42,640 bases of DNA from positions 1 through 42,640 of IMG/VR virus record IMGVR_UViG_3300021420_000071; one strand, 5' to 3'. Below are positions 12,368-21,311 of the stretch, in pieces (positions within the stretch are counted from its first letter, which is position 1; each line of letters opens with the position of its first letter). The notes under the pieces were generated by a model. The model was not told the DNA's origin and did not search any database. It saw only the letters and a program-made list of their open reading frames with translations. Both the position numbers and the translations under genes were made by a program. The DNA is from a virus.

Positions 12368-12634
12368 TTATTTTGTGCCTCCATCAACCTTCTCTTTTAA
12401 CCGATCGTGTTTAACCCAAAGAGTCTCTATTTGTTTTTCTATTACCCCCATTTCTCTTGCTATGTCTTCTTTTCTTGCATAAAGCATATTGTTGTCTGTA
12501 ATGGCTTTGACCAAATCTTTAAGAGTTTTAAGTTGCTCAGTTGTTGTAGCAGCCCACCAAATAAATCCGAATGTGGTAATCAAGATATATCCTATTATTG
12601 CCCATAATATTTCTATTGGTAGTTGAATTAACAT
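12368..12634 (-). CDS. Membrane-anchored coiled-coil protein, i-spanin candidate
   Basis: One N-terminal membrane segment (EILWAIIGYILITTFGFIWW) is followed by about 55 residues of charged helix (TEQLKTLKDLVKAITDN, EMGVIEKQIETLWVKHDRLK). This is the topology of inner-membrane spanins and of XhlA-type proteins. The lipoprotein at 11621-11914 would be the partner. It is the first gene of the lysis cassette downstream of the broken HNH gene. Confidence 0.5.
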   Translation of the reverse strand: MLIQLPIEILWAIIGYILITTFGFIWWAATTTEQLKTLKDLVKAITDNNMLYARKEDIAREMGVIEKQIETLWVKHDRLKEKVDGGTK

Positions 12635-12679
12635 TTAATTTTATTTCTCATTTGGTGGACATGTGATATAATTTAATAT

Positions 12680-13038
12680 ATGGAGACTTGGAAAATAATT
12701 AAAAATTGGCAAGACTATAAAATAAGCTCTCTGGGAAGGATAAAAAGGATTACCCCTGAAAATAGCACAAAAATTGGCTATATTCTCAAACCCATAAAAC
12801 ATTATAGAGGATATTTTCAATAAATCTTTCTAAAGGATACATTAGAAAAACAATTCTTATTCATAAATTGGTAGCAGAAAATTTTATTGGTAAAAGACCA
12901 AAAGGTTATGAAATTAATCATAAAGATGGTAAAAAATCTAATAATCGTTTGAATAATCTTGAATGGGTTACTCCTAAAGAAAACTACCACCATGCTGTTA
13001 AACTTGGACTTATGCCACATCGTAAAACAAGAATTTAA
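12680..13038 (+). pseudogene. HNH (NUMOD4-type) homing endonuclease, frameshifted
   Basis: On the strand opposite its neighbours, the first frame reads METWKIIKNWQDYKISSLGR (a NUMOD4-like start) as far as RGYFQ, then stops. One frame over, the reading continues [20 protein letters not shown], then [18 protein letters not shown], the HNH core. Restoring one A in CAATAAAT (near 12824) would give an unbroken protein of about 119 residues. It therefore looks like an HNH gene inactivated by a one-base deletion, or a sequencing error. It lies in a 424-base gap between minus-strand genes. Confidence 0.75.
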
Positions 13039-13058
13039 TATTGCCTCCCACGGGATAT

Positions 13059-13526
13059 TCATATGGTGAGTAGCCATCCTCGCTCTTTGTAGGGCGTTGC
13101 CTTATTATTAGACAAGGCTCTCACCTTTAAAGGTATTTCACAGGCATAAAATTCGCTTCCAACACGTTCAACGCCTTTTATCCCCAACCTTCGATAATTG
13201 CTGATGATTCTAAGTGCCAAGTTACTACGCTCCCATTGATGATAAAAAAATGCCTTCTGTCTAAAATCAGTTTCAACATCATAGAGGTATCCTATTTTTG
13301 CTACGTATGATTCAAGCTGTCTACGTTGGGGCTCAACCCATTTTTGTTTATTAGCCCAGGACAAAGCCTCTTCTTTCGAAGCAAACCTGGGGATGTCGTA
13401 AACAAATTCCCTGCCGGACATAGCCAAATCACCTGCTCCCATGGTGAAATCTACACCTGCATAAACAAGACCAGAGGCTTGGAATGACATCAACATCCCC
13501 AAAATGAGCATGGCCTTAAATAGCAT
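13059..13526 (-). CDS. Secreted hypothetical protein, 155 aa
   Basis: The N-terminus (MLFKAMLILGMLMSFQASGL, then VYAG) is a Sec signal peptide, with likely cleavage after VYA. The mature part contains SKEEALSWANKQKWVEPQRR, YHQWERSNLALRIISNYRRL and a single Cys near FYACEIPLK. No family was recognised. Together with the LamG protein and the fibre upstream it forms a run of genes with signal peptides. Confidence 0.55.
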   Translation of the reverse strand: MLFKAMLILGMLMSFQASGLVYAGVDFTMGAGDLAMSGREFVYDIPRFASKEEALSWANKQKWVEPQRRQLESYVAKIGYLYDVETDFRQKAFFYHQWERSNLALRIISNYRRLGIKGVERVGSEFYACEIPLKVRALSNNKATPYKERGWLLTI

Positions 13527-13536
13527 TTATCGTCCC

Positions 13537-14340
13537 TTAATATCCTAATCTTGCATTTCTTATCATGGCATTTCTGATAATCACATTCCCAACAGAACCA
13601 GTGTAAGCATAAAGCTGCGCCACATCCGCCGCTGACAAAGCACGGTTGTAGACGCGAGCGTCGTCGATGATGCCTGGGAAGTATCTATTATTTGATGCAC
13701 TATTTCCTATTCTAAATGCGTCGGTGTCATTATCTGTTTGCGCGGGAATTGTACCTGCATAAGTAAGCGATCTAGACGCACCATTTATATAGCATTTTAA
13801 TCTTGCATTTCCTGATTGAGAACCATCAAAAACTTCAACAATATGCACCCATGTATTATTCGCCAGTACTCCATTTGCAGTATACCCATAAGCATCTGCG
13901 CCATTATTCTGTAGACCACATATAAGAGCAGTACTATTACTACCCCCTATACCAGTAGTGCTTGTCTCTATAGCCCATCCTTTGGCATCGACGGTAGAAA
14001 ATTTACTCACCATAACTTGCAAGTTTGCAAGTGCGGAGGGTTTTACCCACGCTGAAACTGTTAAAGCAGCCATTGAGTTAAATGCTGTAATATTTCCACC
14101 ATCCACATATTGAGTACTCCCATCAAAACTCATAGCACCAGCCCCAATTTTCCCAGCCACATAGGTAGGACTATTTGTACAAGTACCCGTATTCCCTTGC
14201 CCGCTGGAATCCGGCGTTGTGCCTGAACACGTACCGGACGTCGCTTCATCAAATTTCCACCAGCCCACTAAGCCGGTAGTTATATCCGCATGGGCTATCG
14301 AAGGTAAAATAAATAATAAGAGTAAAAGTAATTTTTTCAT
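13537..14340 (-). CDS. Secreted LamG-domain protein
   Basis: The N-terminus (MKKLLLLLLFILPSIAHADI) is a clear signal peptide with cleavage after AHA. A single LamG/concanavalin-like domain follows: GLVGWWKFDEATSG, GAMSFDGSTQYVDGG, LTVSAWVKPSA, IDDARVYNRALSAADVAQLY. Such domains bind carbohydrates or proteins. An N-terminal export signal is unusual for a phage receptor-binding or tail protein, so it may act at the host surface instead. It overlaps the coiled-coil gene before it by 4 bases. Confidence 0.7.
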   Translation of the reverse strand: MKKLLLLLLFILPSIAHADITTGLVGWWKFDEATSGTCSGTTPDSSGQGNTGTCTNSPTYVAGKIGAGAMSFDGSTQYVDGGNITAFNSMAALTVSAWVKPSALANLQVMVSKFSTVDAKGWAIETSTTGIGGSNSTALICGLQNNGADAYGYTANGVLANNTWVHIVEVFDGSQSGNARLKCYINGASRSLTYAGTIPAQTDNDTDAFRIGNSASNNRYFPGIIDDARVYNRALSAADVAQLYAYTGSVGNVIIRNAMIRNARLGY

Positions 14341-14609
14341 TTAGCAGTTGCCTGTAAGGTTGTCAATTGTGTTGTCTGAGAATTAAGTTGTGCTGTGGTT
14401 GAATCAATTTGAGCCTGAACAGTTATGGCTTGGGCTTTATTATTTTGCAAAGTCTGAATCTGATTTTGCAAACTACTCACGGCATCTGATTTTACTTGTA
14501 AGGCTGCCAATTGCATCGCCAAAGGATCGGTGTTATAAGTTGATTGAACAGTTGCCAATTGATTGTTTAAATCTGCTATCTTTGCATCAAAAGCCGTGGT
14601 GTCTAACAT
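14337..14609 (-). CDS. Coiled-coil protein, 90 aa
   Basis: The protein is low-complexity and Gln/Thr/Ala-rich with heptad character (AVSSLQNQIQTLQNNKAQAI, IDSTTAQLNSQTTQLTTLQA). It has no signal peptide and no cysteines. It lies between the fibre and the LamG gene and could be a trimerisation or assembly factor for either. Confidence 0.5.
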   Translation of the reverse strand: MLDTTAFDAKIADLNNQLATVQSTYNTDPLAMQLAALQVKSDAVSSLQNQIQTLQNNKAQAITVQAQIDSTTAQLNSQTTQLTTLQATAK

Positions 14610-14622
14610 AATATCCCCCTTT

Positions 14623-17568
14623 TTATTCTATACATAGCCATGTGATCGTATCACCTGACATAGATGTTGTTGATGTTACGGTTATTTTTGTTGTTGTTTG
14701 AGAATTTTTTATTCCGAGAATATTGGTATCATCTTGAGTTTCGCATATAGGAGCCCTCCCAAAAGGAACATTAAAAGTCACTGCACAACTTGTAACAGTC
14801 AATGTCCCAACAACTACTTGACCTTTCAAATCTGTGCTTCCAGCATTGACAGTCCCTTGCGCAGTAGACCCGCAATCATTACTTGCCACAGTGGGAGCCG
14901 TTCCAGTAGAACCAAGATGGGCGTTTCCTCCTAAAGTTAATGCACTTTGAGGAGAAATAGTCCCTATTCCAACATTACTCCCGACAATATCAAACTTCTG
15001 TAGTCCAACTTCGAATATACCCGTTGGTAAATATGTCCCAATCCCCACATTGCCTTGTATTGCCAATCCATTCGTAGGTGCTGCAAAATATCCTGCATTA
15101 GTCGTTCCTATGGAAACCGAACCAGCCACATCAAGGCCATTTTTAGGAGCCAGTGACGTACCAATCCCAACATTACCATCAAACTCTGCATTGCCTGAAT
15201 TAACCGAACGAATCGTACCCATAACATCAAGCGTTTGGCCTGGGCTTGCCGAATTTATACCGATATTATTACCCGCCGCATTGCCTGTGAATATCAAAGA
15301 CGCCGTAGGTGATACCGCTGTGGTGCTTGTGGCGTAGTAAGCTGCGTCTGTGGCAGTACCTGTATTAACTGTCCCTGAACCTCCACCACTTGCCGCCTGC
15401 CACGTTCCGCCGCCTCCGCCATCGCTTGTTAAGACCTTTCCTGAACCGGCACCCGCAGTCAAAACAAAACCTGTTAGACGTAATGAACCTGCTACGTCAA
15501 GTAATTGACCAGGCGTAGCAGAACCTATACCTATATTCGTACCATTAGAAATTAAATTAGAAGTCCCTACCAGCGTATCACCCGCGGAAGCTGCATACGG
15601 TACTTGACCTGCTGAAAGTTGAGGAACTGCCCCTGGGCCTACAAAGTTAAGCGCTCTGACCGTTCCTTGGACATCTAAAATTTGACCTGGCGTGGCGCTT
15701 CCTATACCAACATTACCACTGACCAATAAACCATTAGCCGGAGCTGAATTAACCCCTGCATATGACCCTATGGCCGCATTACCATTAACATCGAGATTAT
15801 TGACATTCGTGTTCGTTGTCACTCCAATCGCTCCGTTGGCGTAGATGACCGTATTCGTGGATGGCGGACTATAAGAAATTATCACAATTCCTGAACCACC
15901 ATTGCCTCCGCTTCCTGACGAACCGTTGCTGTTTCCCGCACCACCACCGCCACCACCCGTATTGGCCGTAGCATTACTTGCTGTGCCACCGTTTGCTCCT
16001 CCCGCACTCCCTCCACATGTTGCTGTGCCCCCTGTAGCTCCCGTATAAGCACCTCCACCGCCACCACCTGCATAACAAACAGATGAACCACTTATAGAGC
16101 TCGACAAGCCTGTGCCACCTGCACCTGCTGGCCCGGAACCACCACTAGCTGCCGAAGTACCACCAACCGCACCAGCACCACCACCACCGCCACCACCATA
16201 CCCATTGGAATCGCCAGAACCTCCATTATTTCCTTGACCAGCAGTTCCTGTGCCTGGAGCATGTGTACCAACAGAACCGCCTCCTGAGCCTCCATTCCCA
16301 CCAGTTGAAGCATTGAGCCCTTGACCCCCACCACCTCCTGTTGCCGTAGCAATACCAGTAAATACTGAATTATTACCCGCACTTCCATTAGTATTATCTG
16401 TGGTCGATCCTCCACCACCGGCGCCAACAGTAATTGTATATGAGGAATTAGCGGTTACTAATGCGGTTCCTGTCAAATAACCACCCGCGCCGCCAGCACC
16501 AGGAGTCACTCCATTAGCTACATTTCTACCACCACCACCACCACCAGCAACAACTAAATACGTAACAGTTACATTCTGGTTAGGAGCAACGAATGTACCA
16601 CTTGAATTGAAAGTATGGATAGTGTTTCCGCCGCTTGTTGTAATCGTTCCACCAGTACCAGGCGTAAAAGAACTGTTAAATTGTGCATAATTTACTGAGT
16701 TAAATAGAGAGTCACCTTGGACTTGAAGTAGTTTTGTGACTAAAGCAGTACCAATACCAACATTACCAGGCCCAGTGACTTCAAAAGAGTTTGCCTTAAC
16801 AGTCCCTTGAACATCAAGAAGATTGATACCATTGGTTGTGCCTATTCCGACATTCGTGCCATTCATTGAGAAGACTTGTTCTTTACCAGCAAACGTCGAA
16901 GAACCGCTGTTGTACTGGACGGCATTTGTGCCTCCAGCTGCGGAACCTCCAGCATTATGACAAGACCCATCCGCACCAAGGTACTGCGTTCCCGAACAGG
17001 TAGAAAACAACCCCACAATTCCTGCTGCCGTATTAGCGGTTCCTGACGCTACATGATTGCCATTAGAGTCAATTGAAACAAAATTACCATTTGTCTGTGA
17101 ACCTGTGGTAGTTGCAAATTCAGTAGTGTTTCCTGAATAAGTGCCAGAGGCTAATTGTTTTGTGGCAGTTGTTATTACTGGTACGGAAGCCGTAAGTCCT
17201 GTATCAATCAACTGCGTACTGCGGATGGTTCCGGTTACATCGAGGATTTGGCCTGGAGTTGCGGAGCCGATGCCGACGTTAGGAGCGACAAAAATAAACC
17301 CCGCATTGCCACCAAAAGAACCGCCATTATTATACTGGACAGAATTGGTAGGAGCAGAGGGTGTCCCCCCGCCTCCTCCAGGAATTGTACAAGTACCATC
17401 TCCGTTATCTGTAGGTGCAGTAGAGGTCTTTAATTGCCATCCGTAGCAAGCACTTGTACCGTCGGTTTTGGCAATACTAACAAACCCCTTATCGTTTTGG
17501 GTTTGGGCGTAAGAGGTAGGAATAAATAATATTAAACTAAATAAGGTACGAAACCATAATCGTGCCAC
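14623..17568 (-). CDS. Tail fibre with glycine-rich adhesin domain and signal peptide
   Basis: This 981-residue protein starts MARLWFRTLFSLILFIPTSY-AQ, a Sec signal peptide. At least nine repeats of the form NVGIGSATPGQILDVTGTIR are spread along it, as in phage fibres. A block of about 250 residues runs from VTYLVVAGGGGGGRN to GGSGIVIISY, nearly all Gly with Ser, Asn, Thr and Ala. It resembles glycine-rich receptor-binding domains that pack as polyglycine sandwiches. The C-terminus (GRAPICETQDDTNILG, SGDTITWLCIE) has two Cys that may pair. It should bind the host surface. The signal peptide is odd for a cytoplasmically assembled fibre. The start overlaps the upstream gene by 32 bases. Confidence 0.75.
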   Translation of the reverse strand: MARLWFRTLFSLILFIPTSYAQTQNDKGFVSIAKTDGTSACYGWQLKTSTAPTDNGDGTCTIPGGGGGTPSAPTNSVQYNNGGSFGGNAGFIFVAPNVGIGSATPGQILDVTGTIRSTQLIDTGLTASVPVITTATKQLASGTYSGNTTEFATTTGSQTNGNFVSIDSNGNHVASGTANTAAGIVGLFSTCSGTQYLGADGSCHNAGGSAAGGTNAVQYNSGSSTFAGKEQVFSMNGTNVGIGTTNGINLLDVQGTVKANSFEVTGPGNVGIGTALVTKLLQVQGDSLFNSVNYAQFNSSFTPGTGGTITTSGGNTIHTFNSSGTFVAPNQNVTVTYLVVAGGGGGGRNVANGVTPGAGGAGGYLTGTALVTANSSYTITVGAGGGGSTTDNTNGSAGNNSVFTGIATATGGGGGQGLNASTGGNGGSGGGSVGTHAPGTGTAGQGNNGGSGDSNGYGGGGGGGAGAVGGTSAASGGSGPAGAGGTGLSSSISGSSVCYAGGGGGGAYTGATGGTATCGGSAGGANGGTASNATANTGGGGGGAGNSNGSSGSGGNGGSGIVIISYSPPSTNTVIYANGAIGVTTNTNVNNLDVNGNAAIGSYAGVNSAPANGLLVSGNVGIGSATPGQILDVQGTVRALNFVGPGAVPQLSAGQVPYAASAGDTLVGTSNLISNGTNIGIGSATPGQLLDVAGSLRLTGFVLTAGAGSGKVLTSDGGGGGTWQAASGGGSGTVNTGTATDAAYYATSTTAVSPTASLIFTGNAAGNNIGINSASPGQTLDVMGTIRSVNSGNAEFDGNVGIGTSLAPKNGLDVAGSVSIGTTNAGYFAAPTNGLAIQGNVGIGTYLPTGIFEVGLQKFDIVGSNVGIGTISPQSALTLGGNAHLGSTGTAPTVASNDCGSTAQGTVNAGSTDLKGQVVVGTLTVTSCAVTFNVPFGRAPICETQDDTNILGIKNSQTTTKITVTSTTSMSGDTITWLCIE

Positions 17569-17851
17569 TTGTAGACCCCACTCTAATAGCTTGAAAATTA
17601 AGCATTTGATTATAACCTTCTAAAAGTAACGAGGACATAGGATTTAAAATATGACCTGTTGTGGACGTTGGCGCAACTCCATCAAGACGGTAACGAATTT
17701 GAGCAGATTCACAGGTGATAAAACACCTTTTTTGTCTAGGAGAGGTATTAAAATTTGAATTAGTTAACCCTACAGCAGTATTAGCTACTGTTATAGTTTC
17801 AAATGCAGTTGCGCTATATTTTCCTATGTCAAATTGACGGGCGTCTATCAT
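17537..17851 (-). CDS. Small beta-rich virion protein, 104 aa
   Basis: The sequence MIDARQFDIGKYSATAFETI, then KRCFITCESAQIRYRLDGVA and GYNQMLNFQAIRVGSTSG, is all-beta. It ends in VSYLI. Small proteins of this type lie before fibre genes in related phages and may be decoration or fibre-linking proteins. It overlaps its neighbours by 4 and 32 bases. Confidence 0.5.
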   Translation of the reverse strand: MIDARQFDIGKYSATAFETITVANTAVGLTNSNFNTSPRQKRCFITCESAQIRYRLDGVAPTSTTGHILNPMSSLLLEGYNQMLNFQAIRVGSTSGTIMVSYLI

Positions 17852-19107
17852 AGTAAGTTTATCCCCATTTTCTTTAACTCTTCATTTTTCTTAACCGCTT
17901 CATTCAAACTTTCAGGGAACACTTCCATATCATAGGTTTCAATTTTTTTGCTTATTTCTGTTATTTTCTTAATCGCTTCATCAATGGTATTCCCAACCGC
18001 CACAATAGCTCCAACGCCTAATCCTAAATGTGATGGTATAACGTAATGTTCCTTATCAATAATGCACAAATTCCTGAATTTTACGTTATCTGCTATTTCT
18101 TTAGGGAAGTCTATCGCTTGCCAATCATTATCAGCCCATTCAGAGGCTATAAGAAGTTCAACTCCGTATTTAGCCAATGGTATAGGTTCAATAACCTTAC
18201 CTTCCGCACCAAACCAGAATATGTCAGCTAAATTGGTATACATCAGTTGAATTAAGTCCCCAGGAGGGCTTCCAAAGCGACAAAGAGGGTCAATTACCCA
18301 AGGAATACCGTCTTTTTTAATACGAACCTCATTACAGAACCAGTTTTTATAGCCGTATTTCTTCAATGTAGGGGACATTTTATTGTTTACGTCAATAATC
18401 TGCTTGGGCATATCTTTGTAATCTTTGAATACTCCGACGTATCCCTTTGCTTTGGTTTCAATTCCAGCAAGGCATTTTTTAGGGAAATTACCATCTACTG
18501 TAAAGCCATCGAATCCAATTTCTACTGCATCGTCAATACTGTCCTCTACGATAAATTCTTTAATTTTTTTTACCGCCCCTAAATCTCTTTCAAGTTTATC
18601 CAGTCTTGGTTCTATATTCTTGTAATTGGGACTGTGAAAAGTTTCCATGTCCCCGCGTGTCGTCGAGATTTTTACCCATACGTTGTCTTTGGCTTTTAGG
18701 TAGTTTCTTAACTTGTCGAGGCCGATAATGACTTCGTATTTACCTACATTTAATCCTATTTTTTTAAGGTATTCTTTGCTTTCTTTCCGATGAAGCTCTA
18801 ACTCCTCACCTAATCGGCTTCCCCATACTCTTTTACCTTGATTCTGTAATTCTAACTGTAAACTTCCATAGTAAACGTCTGGAAATATCCAGAGGTCTAC
18901 TTCTTCTTTAATTTCCCAAATATCGTTACAACGGGTAACACCTGGGATGCCGAAGCCTGGAAGCATAGTATTACTCTTGGGGAACGCACCGACCCATGCG
19001 GTGTGATACCAAGTCGTGCCGAAACTTTTCCCAAGAGTTTCTGCCAGCGACGGGAACAATCCGTTATCTACCACACAACATTTGAGTTTAGAATAGTCTT
19101 TTATCAT
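17848..19107 (-). CDS. ATP-grasp ligase-like protein
   Basis: The protein has 419 residues. It shows KESKEYLKKIGLNVGKYEVI followed by NVWVKISTTRG, the ATP-binding lysine strand of ATP-grasp enzymes. It continues with EFIVEDSIDDAVEIGFDGFT, resembling PurD (GAR synthetase), then NEVRIKKDGIPWVIDPLCRF, where an acidic residue and a D-P-R-F segment match the metal-binding end of the fold. These enzymes join a carboxylate to an amine using ATP. A purine pathway role is unlikely since no other purine gene is present. A peptide or amide ligation on a virion or envelope target is more plausible. It is coupled (4-base overlap) to a small virion gene and lies 5 bases after a metallopeptidase-like gene. 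Confidence 0.6.
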   Translation of the reverse strand: MIKDYSKLKCCVVDNGLFPSLAETLGKSFGTTWYHTAWVGAFPKSNTMLPGFGIPGVTRCNDIWEIKEEVDLWIFPDVYYGSLQLELQNQGKRVWGSRLGEELELHRKESKEYLKKIGLNVGKYEVIIGLDKLRNYLKAKDNVWVKISTTRGDMETFHSPNYKNIEPRLDKLERDLGAVKKIKEFIVEDSIDDAVEIGFDGFTVDGNFPKKCLAGIETKAKGYVGVFKDYKDMPKQIIDVNNKMSPTLKKYGYKNWFCNEVRIKKDGIPWVIDPLCRFGSPPGDLIQLMYTNLADIFWFGAEGKVIEPIPLAKYGVELLIASEWADNDWQAIDFPKEIADNVKFRNLCIIDKEHYVIPSHLGLGVGAIVAVGNTIDEAIKKITEISKKIETYDMEVFPESLNEAVKKNEELKKMGINLL

Positions 19108-19112
19108 TTTTC

Positions 19113-19487
19113 TTAGGTATCTATCACCTCTCCCATCCTATCCTCAAATTCATCTACATAGACACCTAATGGTTCGTACAATAATTCCTCTACCTGTAGG
19201 GCGATTGCATGTTGCTCGAAATATGGTGCTTTAGGGTCAAGTCCTGGTTCTTCCAAACTTAATCCATACGGGGACATATCGAAGTCGTCGATTTCATTTA
19301 TAGTTATTCCTCTATATTTACAAAGCAACGCTTCTACGAGTTCATGGACATAAACTATAGCCTCAAAAACCCAGTTATTAAGATTAGAAACTCTAATTTG
19401 TAAATTTCCTTCTTCGTCATACCAATAATCCCCAACGGTTTTATAACGCTGTTCCTTCTGTGGGATTGTCTTGATGGATATGTTCAT
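19113..19487 (-). CDS. HELVE zinc-metallopeptidase-like protein
   Basis: The 124-residue protein has YVHELVEALLCKYRGI near residue 48. The H-E-x-x-E element followed by acidic residues resembles a compact zinc-binding helix. PYFEQHAIALQVEELL provides a further His and Glu. AAGGAG precedes the start. Small HELVE-type proteins recur in phage structural regions without an assigned function. Its pairing with the ATP-grasp gene suggests a joint modification step. Confidence 0.55.
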   Translation of the reverse strand: MNISIKTIPQKEQRYKTVGDYWYDEEGNLQIRVSNLNNWVFEAIVYVHELVEALLCKYRGITINEIDDFDMSPYGLSLEEPGLDPKAPYFEQHAIALQVEELLYEPLGVYVDEFEDRMGEVIDT

Positions 19488-19555
19488 TTGTGGTATACTC
19501 CTTGTATGATTATCTTCCTAATAATCTTCTTCATGGCAGTCATTATCTACAAAAA

Positions 19556-21310
19556 TTAAGGATTCTTCATTCCTGAATATATTTCTCGATGAAGGAAATA
19601 TTTAATCGTATTAGCCAATCCTCCACCTATTGTAGCCACTCCCAAAATACCTAATTTAAGTTGTCTTGTTTTATATTTATGAGCCAATCTGTTTACCGCT
19701 TGGTCTATATTATGTGCTTTAACATCACGCATCCGTTTTAATTTCCATACTTCATTTGCGGCATCTGAACGAATTTGTTTAATTGCTTCATTACTTGCAT
19801 TTTGTATCATTTCTTTATGACCTGGGATAACATCTAACCTTTTATTAAGACCACGAATCCTACCTTCAACCTGTCTCCCAATAGTAGCGTTTAAATCCGT
19901 CATTAGCCTTTGTTCGCTGGCATCCGCAGTACCACCTACTTTTGACAATGTTCCAGTTGCGACATCATATTTACCAGAAAAAGGTTTTAACCTATCATTT
20001 ACAGCACTTTTTAATTCTAAGAAAGGAGCATATTCTCTATCTAATTTCTTTAATGGTTCTGGTGTATATTTAGAAAAAACATCCGATGCTTCGGATTGTA
20101 ATTTTTCATCACTTCCCCACTGTTGACCATATTTAGGAGTAGATGGCCTAATGTATTGTTTATGAGATATTAAATCTTCCACAGAAATAGTGCCTTTTGG
20201 TTCTACCGTCTGTATAATTGGCTTTCCACCTTCCCCAAGAATAGGTGATTGACTGACAACTGGTTCAGTACCTTTCTTTAAATCCTTGTAAATACCTAAT
20301 ACTTTACTTTCAGCAGGGGTTAAAGGGACATCTGTTTCTACCAAACCTTTAACGGGGTCTCTTTTTAACACCCTGAATTTAAGCAAGACATTCTCTAAAT
20401 CGCTCGTTACTTTACCAACTGGAATATTTTTTTCTGATTCTGACATTACTCCTAAAATATTTTTCTGCTTAGAAGCGTATTCTTCTGATTTTTGTGCATA
20501 TAATTTAGGTAAATCTCTCTGCAAATTAAGACCCTGTTGGTCAGCTTCTTTAGCAATTTCACCTTTTAGTTTAGAACTTAATTCATCAAAACCTTTATTA
20601 ACATCTTCTTGTTTAGCTTGGATATTATTTGCTTGTGATTTAGCGGTATCAGATATTTTCTTTGCTTGTTGAGAAGTTGATTGTTTTAAAGCGAATTTCT
20701 GTTCACCAGCCGCTATTCTTGCCCTTGCTTCTCCGGTAAAAGCGTCTTTAACGTAATTTATACCTTTACCAACATTCTTAATTCCACCTCTTACTAGACT
20801 AGGTGTCGCTTTAGCTAAATCAACCGCTGCCCTTGCCCCACCAGGGTACAAAGCAATGTCCATAGCCTCACCACCGACATTAGCTGCAACAGGGGGAACA
20901 TTGGCTTGTCTAAGAATTTGTTTATAATCAGGTGAAGATTGACCTGTAACTACTTTTCCTAAATCAGGAATAATGTTTTGAGGTGTTTTTTGTTGAATAT
21001 TTGATGCTATGGAAGCAGGTATGGTTGTAGGTAATGCCAAAGTCCTCATTGGGTCTGCTGTCTGTGCTAATCCTCTTGCCAATATCGAAAATGGCTGATT
21101 CTGCATTTGTGCAACACGAACATCTTTCTGTGCCGCTTGTAACGCCGGAGACTTAGCCCCTCCTCGATACTGAGGTTGATTAAAAGCCTTTACTGCCTCT
21201 ACAGTAGTTCCTTCAGAAGCAATGTATCCATCAATATCTTCCATAGGAGCGTTCATAGAAGCCATTTTAGCTACATTGGCTTTTATTCTTGTCATATCTA
21301 TTGTTGGCAT
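19556..21310 (-). CDS. Large virion/internal protein, 584 aa
   Basis: ATG 21310 (MPTIDMTRIKANVAKMASMN) was chosen over an upstream in-frame ATG at 21373 because it starts just after the previous stop. The first 70 residues include MNAPMEDIDGYIASEGTTVE, a pattern seen in large phage internal or ejection proteins. A long helical, Lys/Gln-rich middle follows (QSTSQQAKKISDTAKSQANN). The C-terminus has a membrane-like helix (LGILGVATIGGGLANTIKYF). Together with the two preceding genes this suggests proteins ejected with DNA to span the envelope. Confidence 0.55.
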   Translation of the reverse strand: MPTIDMTRIKANVAKMASMNAPMEDIDGYIASEGTTVEAVKAFNQPQYRGGAKSPALQAAQKDVRVAQMQNQPFSILARGLAQTADPMRTLALPTTIPASIASNIQQKTPQNIIPDLGKVVTGQSSPDYKQILRQANVPPVAANVGGEAMDIALYPGGARAAVDLAKATPSLVRGGIKNVGKGINYVKDAFTGEARARIAAGEQKFALKQSTSQQAKKISDTAKSQANNIQAKQEDVNKGFDELSSKLKGEIAKEADQQGLNLQRDLPKLYAQKSEEYASKQKNILGVMSESEKNIPVGKVTSDLENVLLKFRVLKRDPVKGLVETDVPLTPAESKVLGIYKDLKKGTEPVVSQSPILGEGGKPIIQTVEPKGTISVEDLISHKQYIRPSTPKYGQQWGSDEKLQSEASDVFSKYTPEPLKKLDREYAPFLELKSAVNDRLKPFSGKYDVATGTLSKVGGTADASEQRLMTDLNATIGRQVEGRIRGLNKRLDVIPGHKEMIQNASNEAIKQIRSDAANEVWKLKRMRDVKAHNIDQAVNRLAHKYKTRQLKLGILGVATIGGGLANTIKYFLHREIYSGMKNP

Positions 21311-21311
21311 A

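Noticed and set aside
15882-16427. Val/Gln-rich minus-strand frames in the fibre gene
   Set aside because: They are alternate-frame readings of the glycine-rich domain. The fibre frame has the repeats and the signal peptide.
14623-17568. Diversity-generating retroelement target
   Set aside because: No reverse transcriptase or template repeat was found, and the fibre C-terminus lacks the usual variable-repeat layout.
19496-19556. Tiny frames in the gap (MTAMKKIIRKII... on minus, MIIFLIIFF... on plus)
   Set aside because: They are under 20 codons with no clear ribosome binding sites. The gap probably holds only the leader of the 19487 gene.
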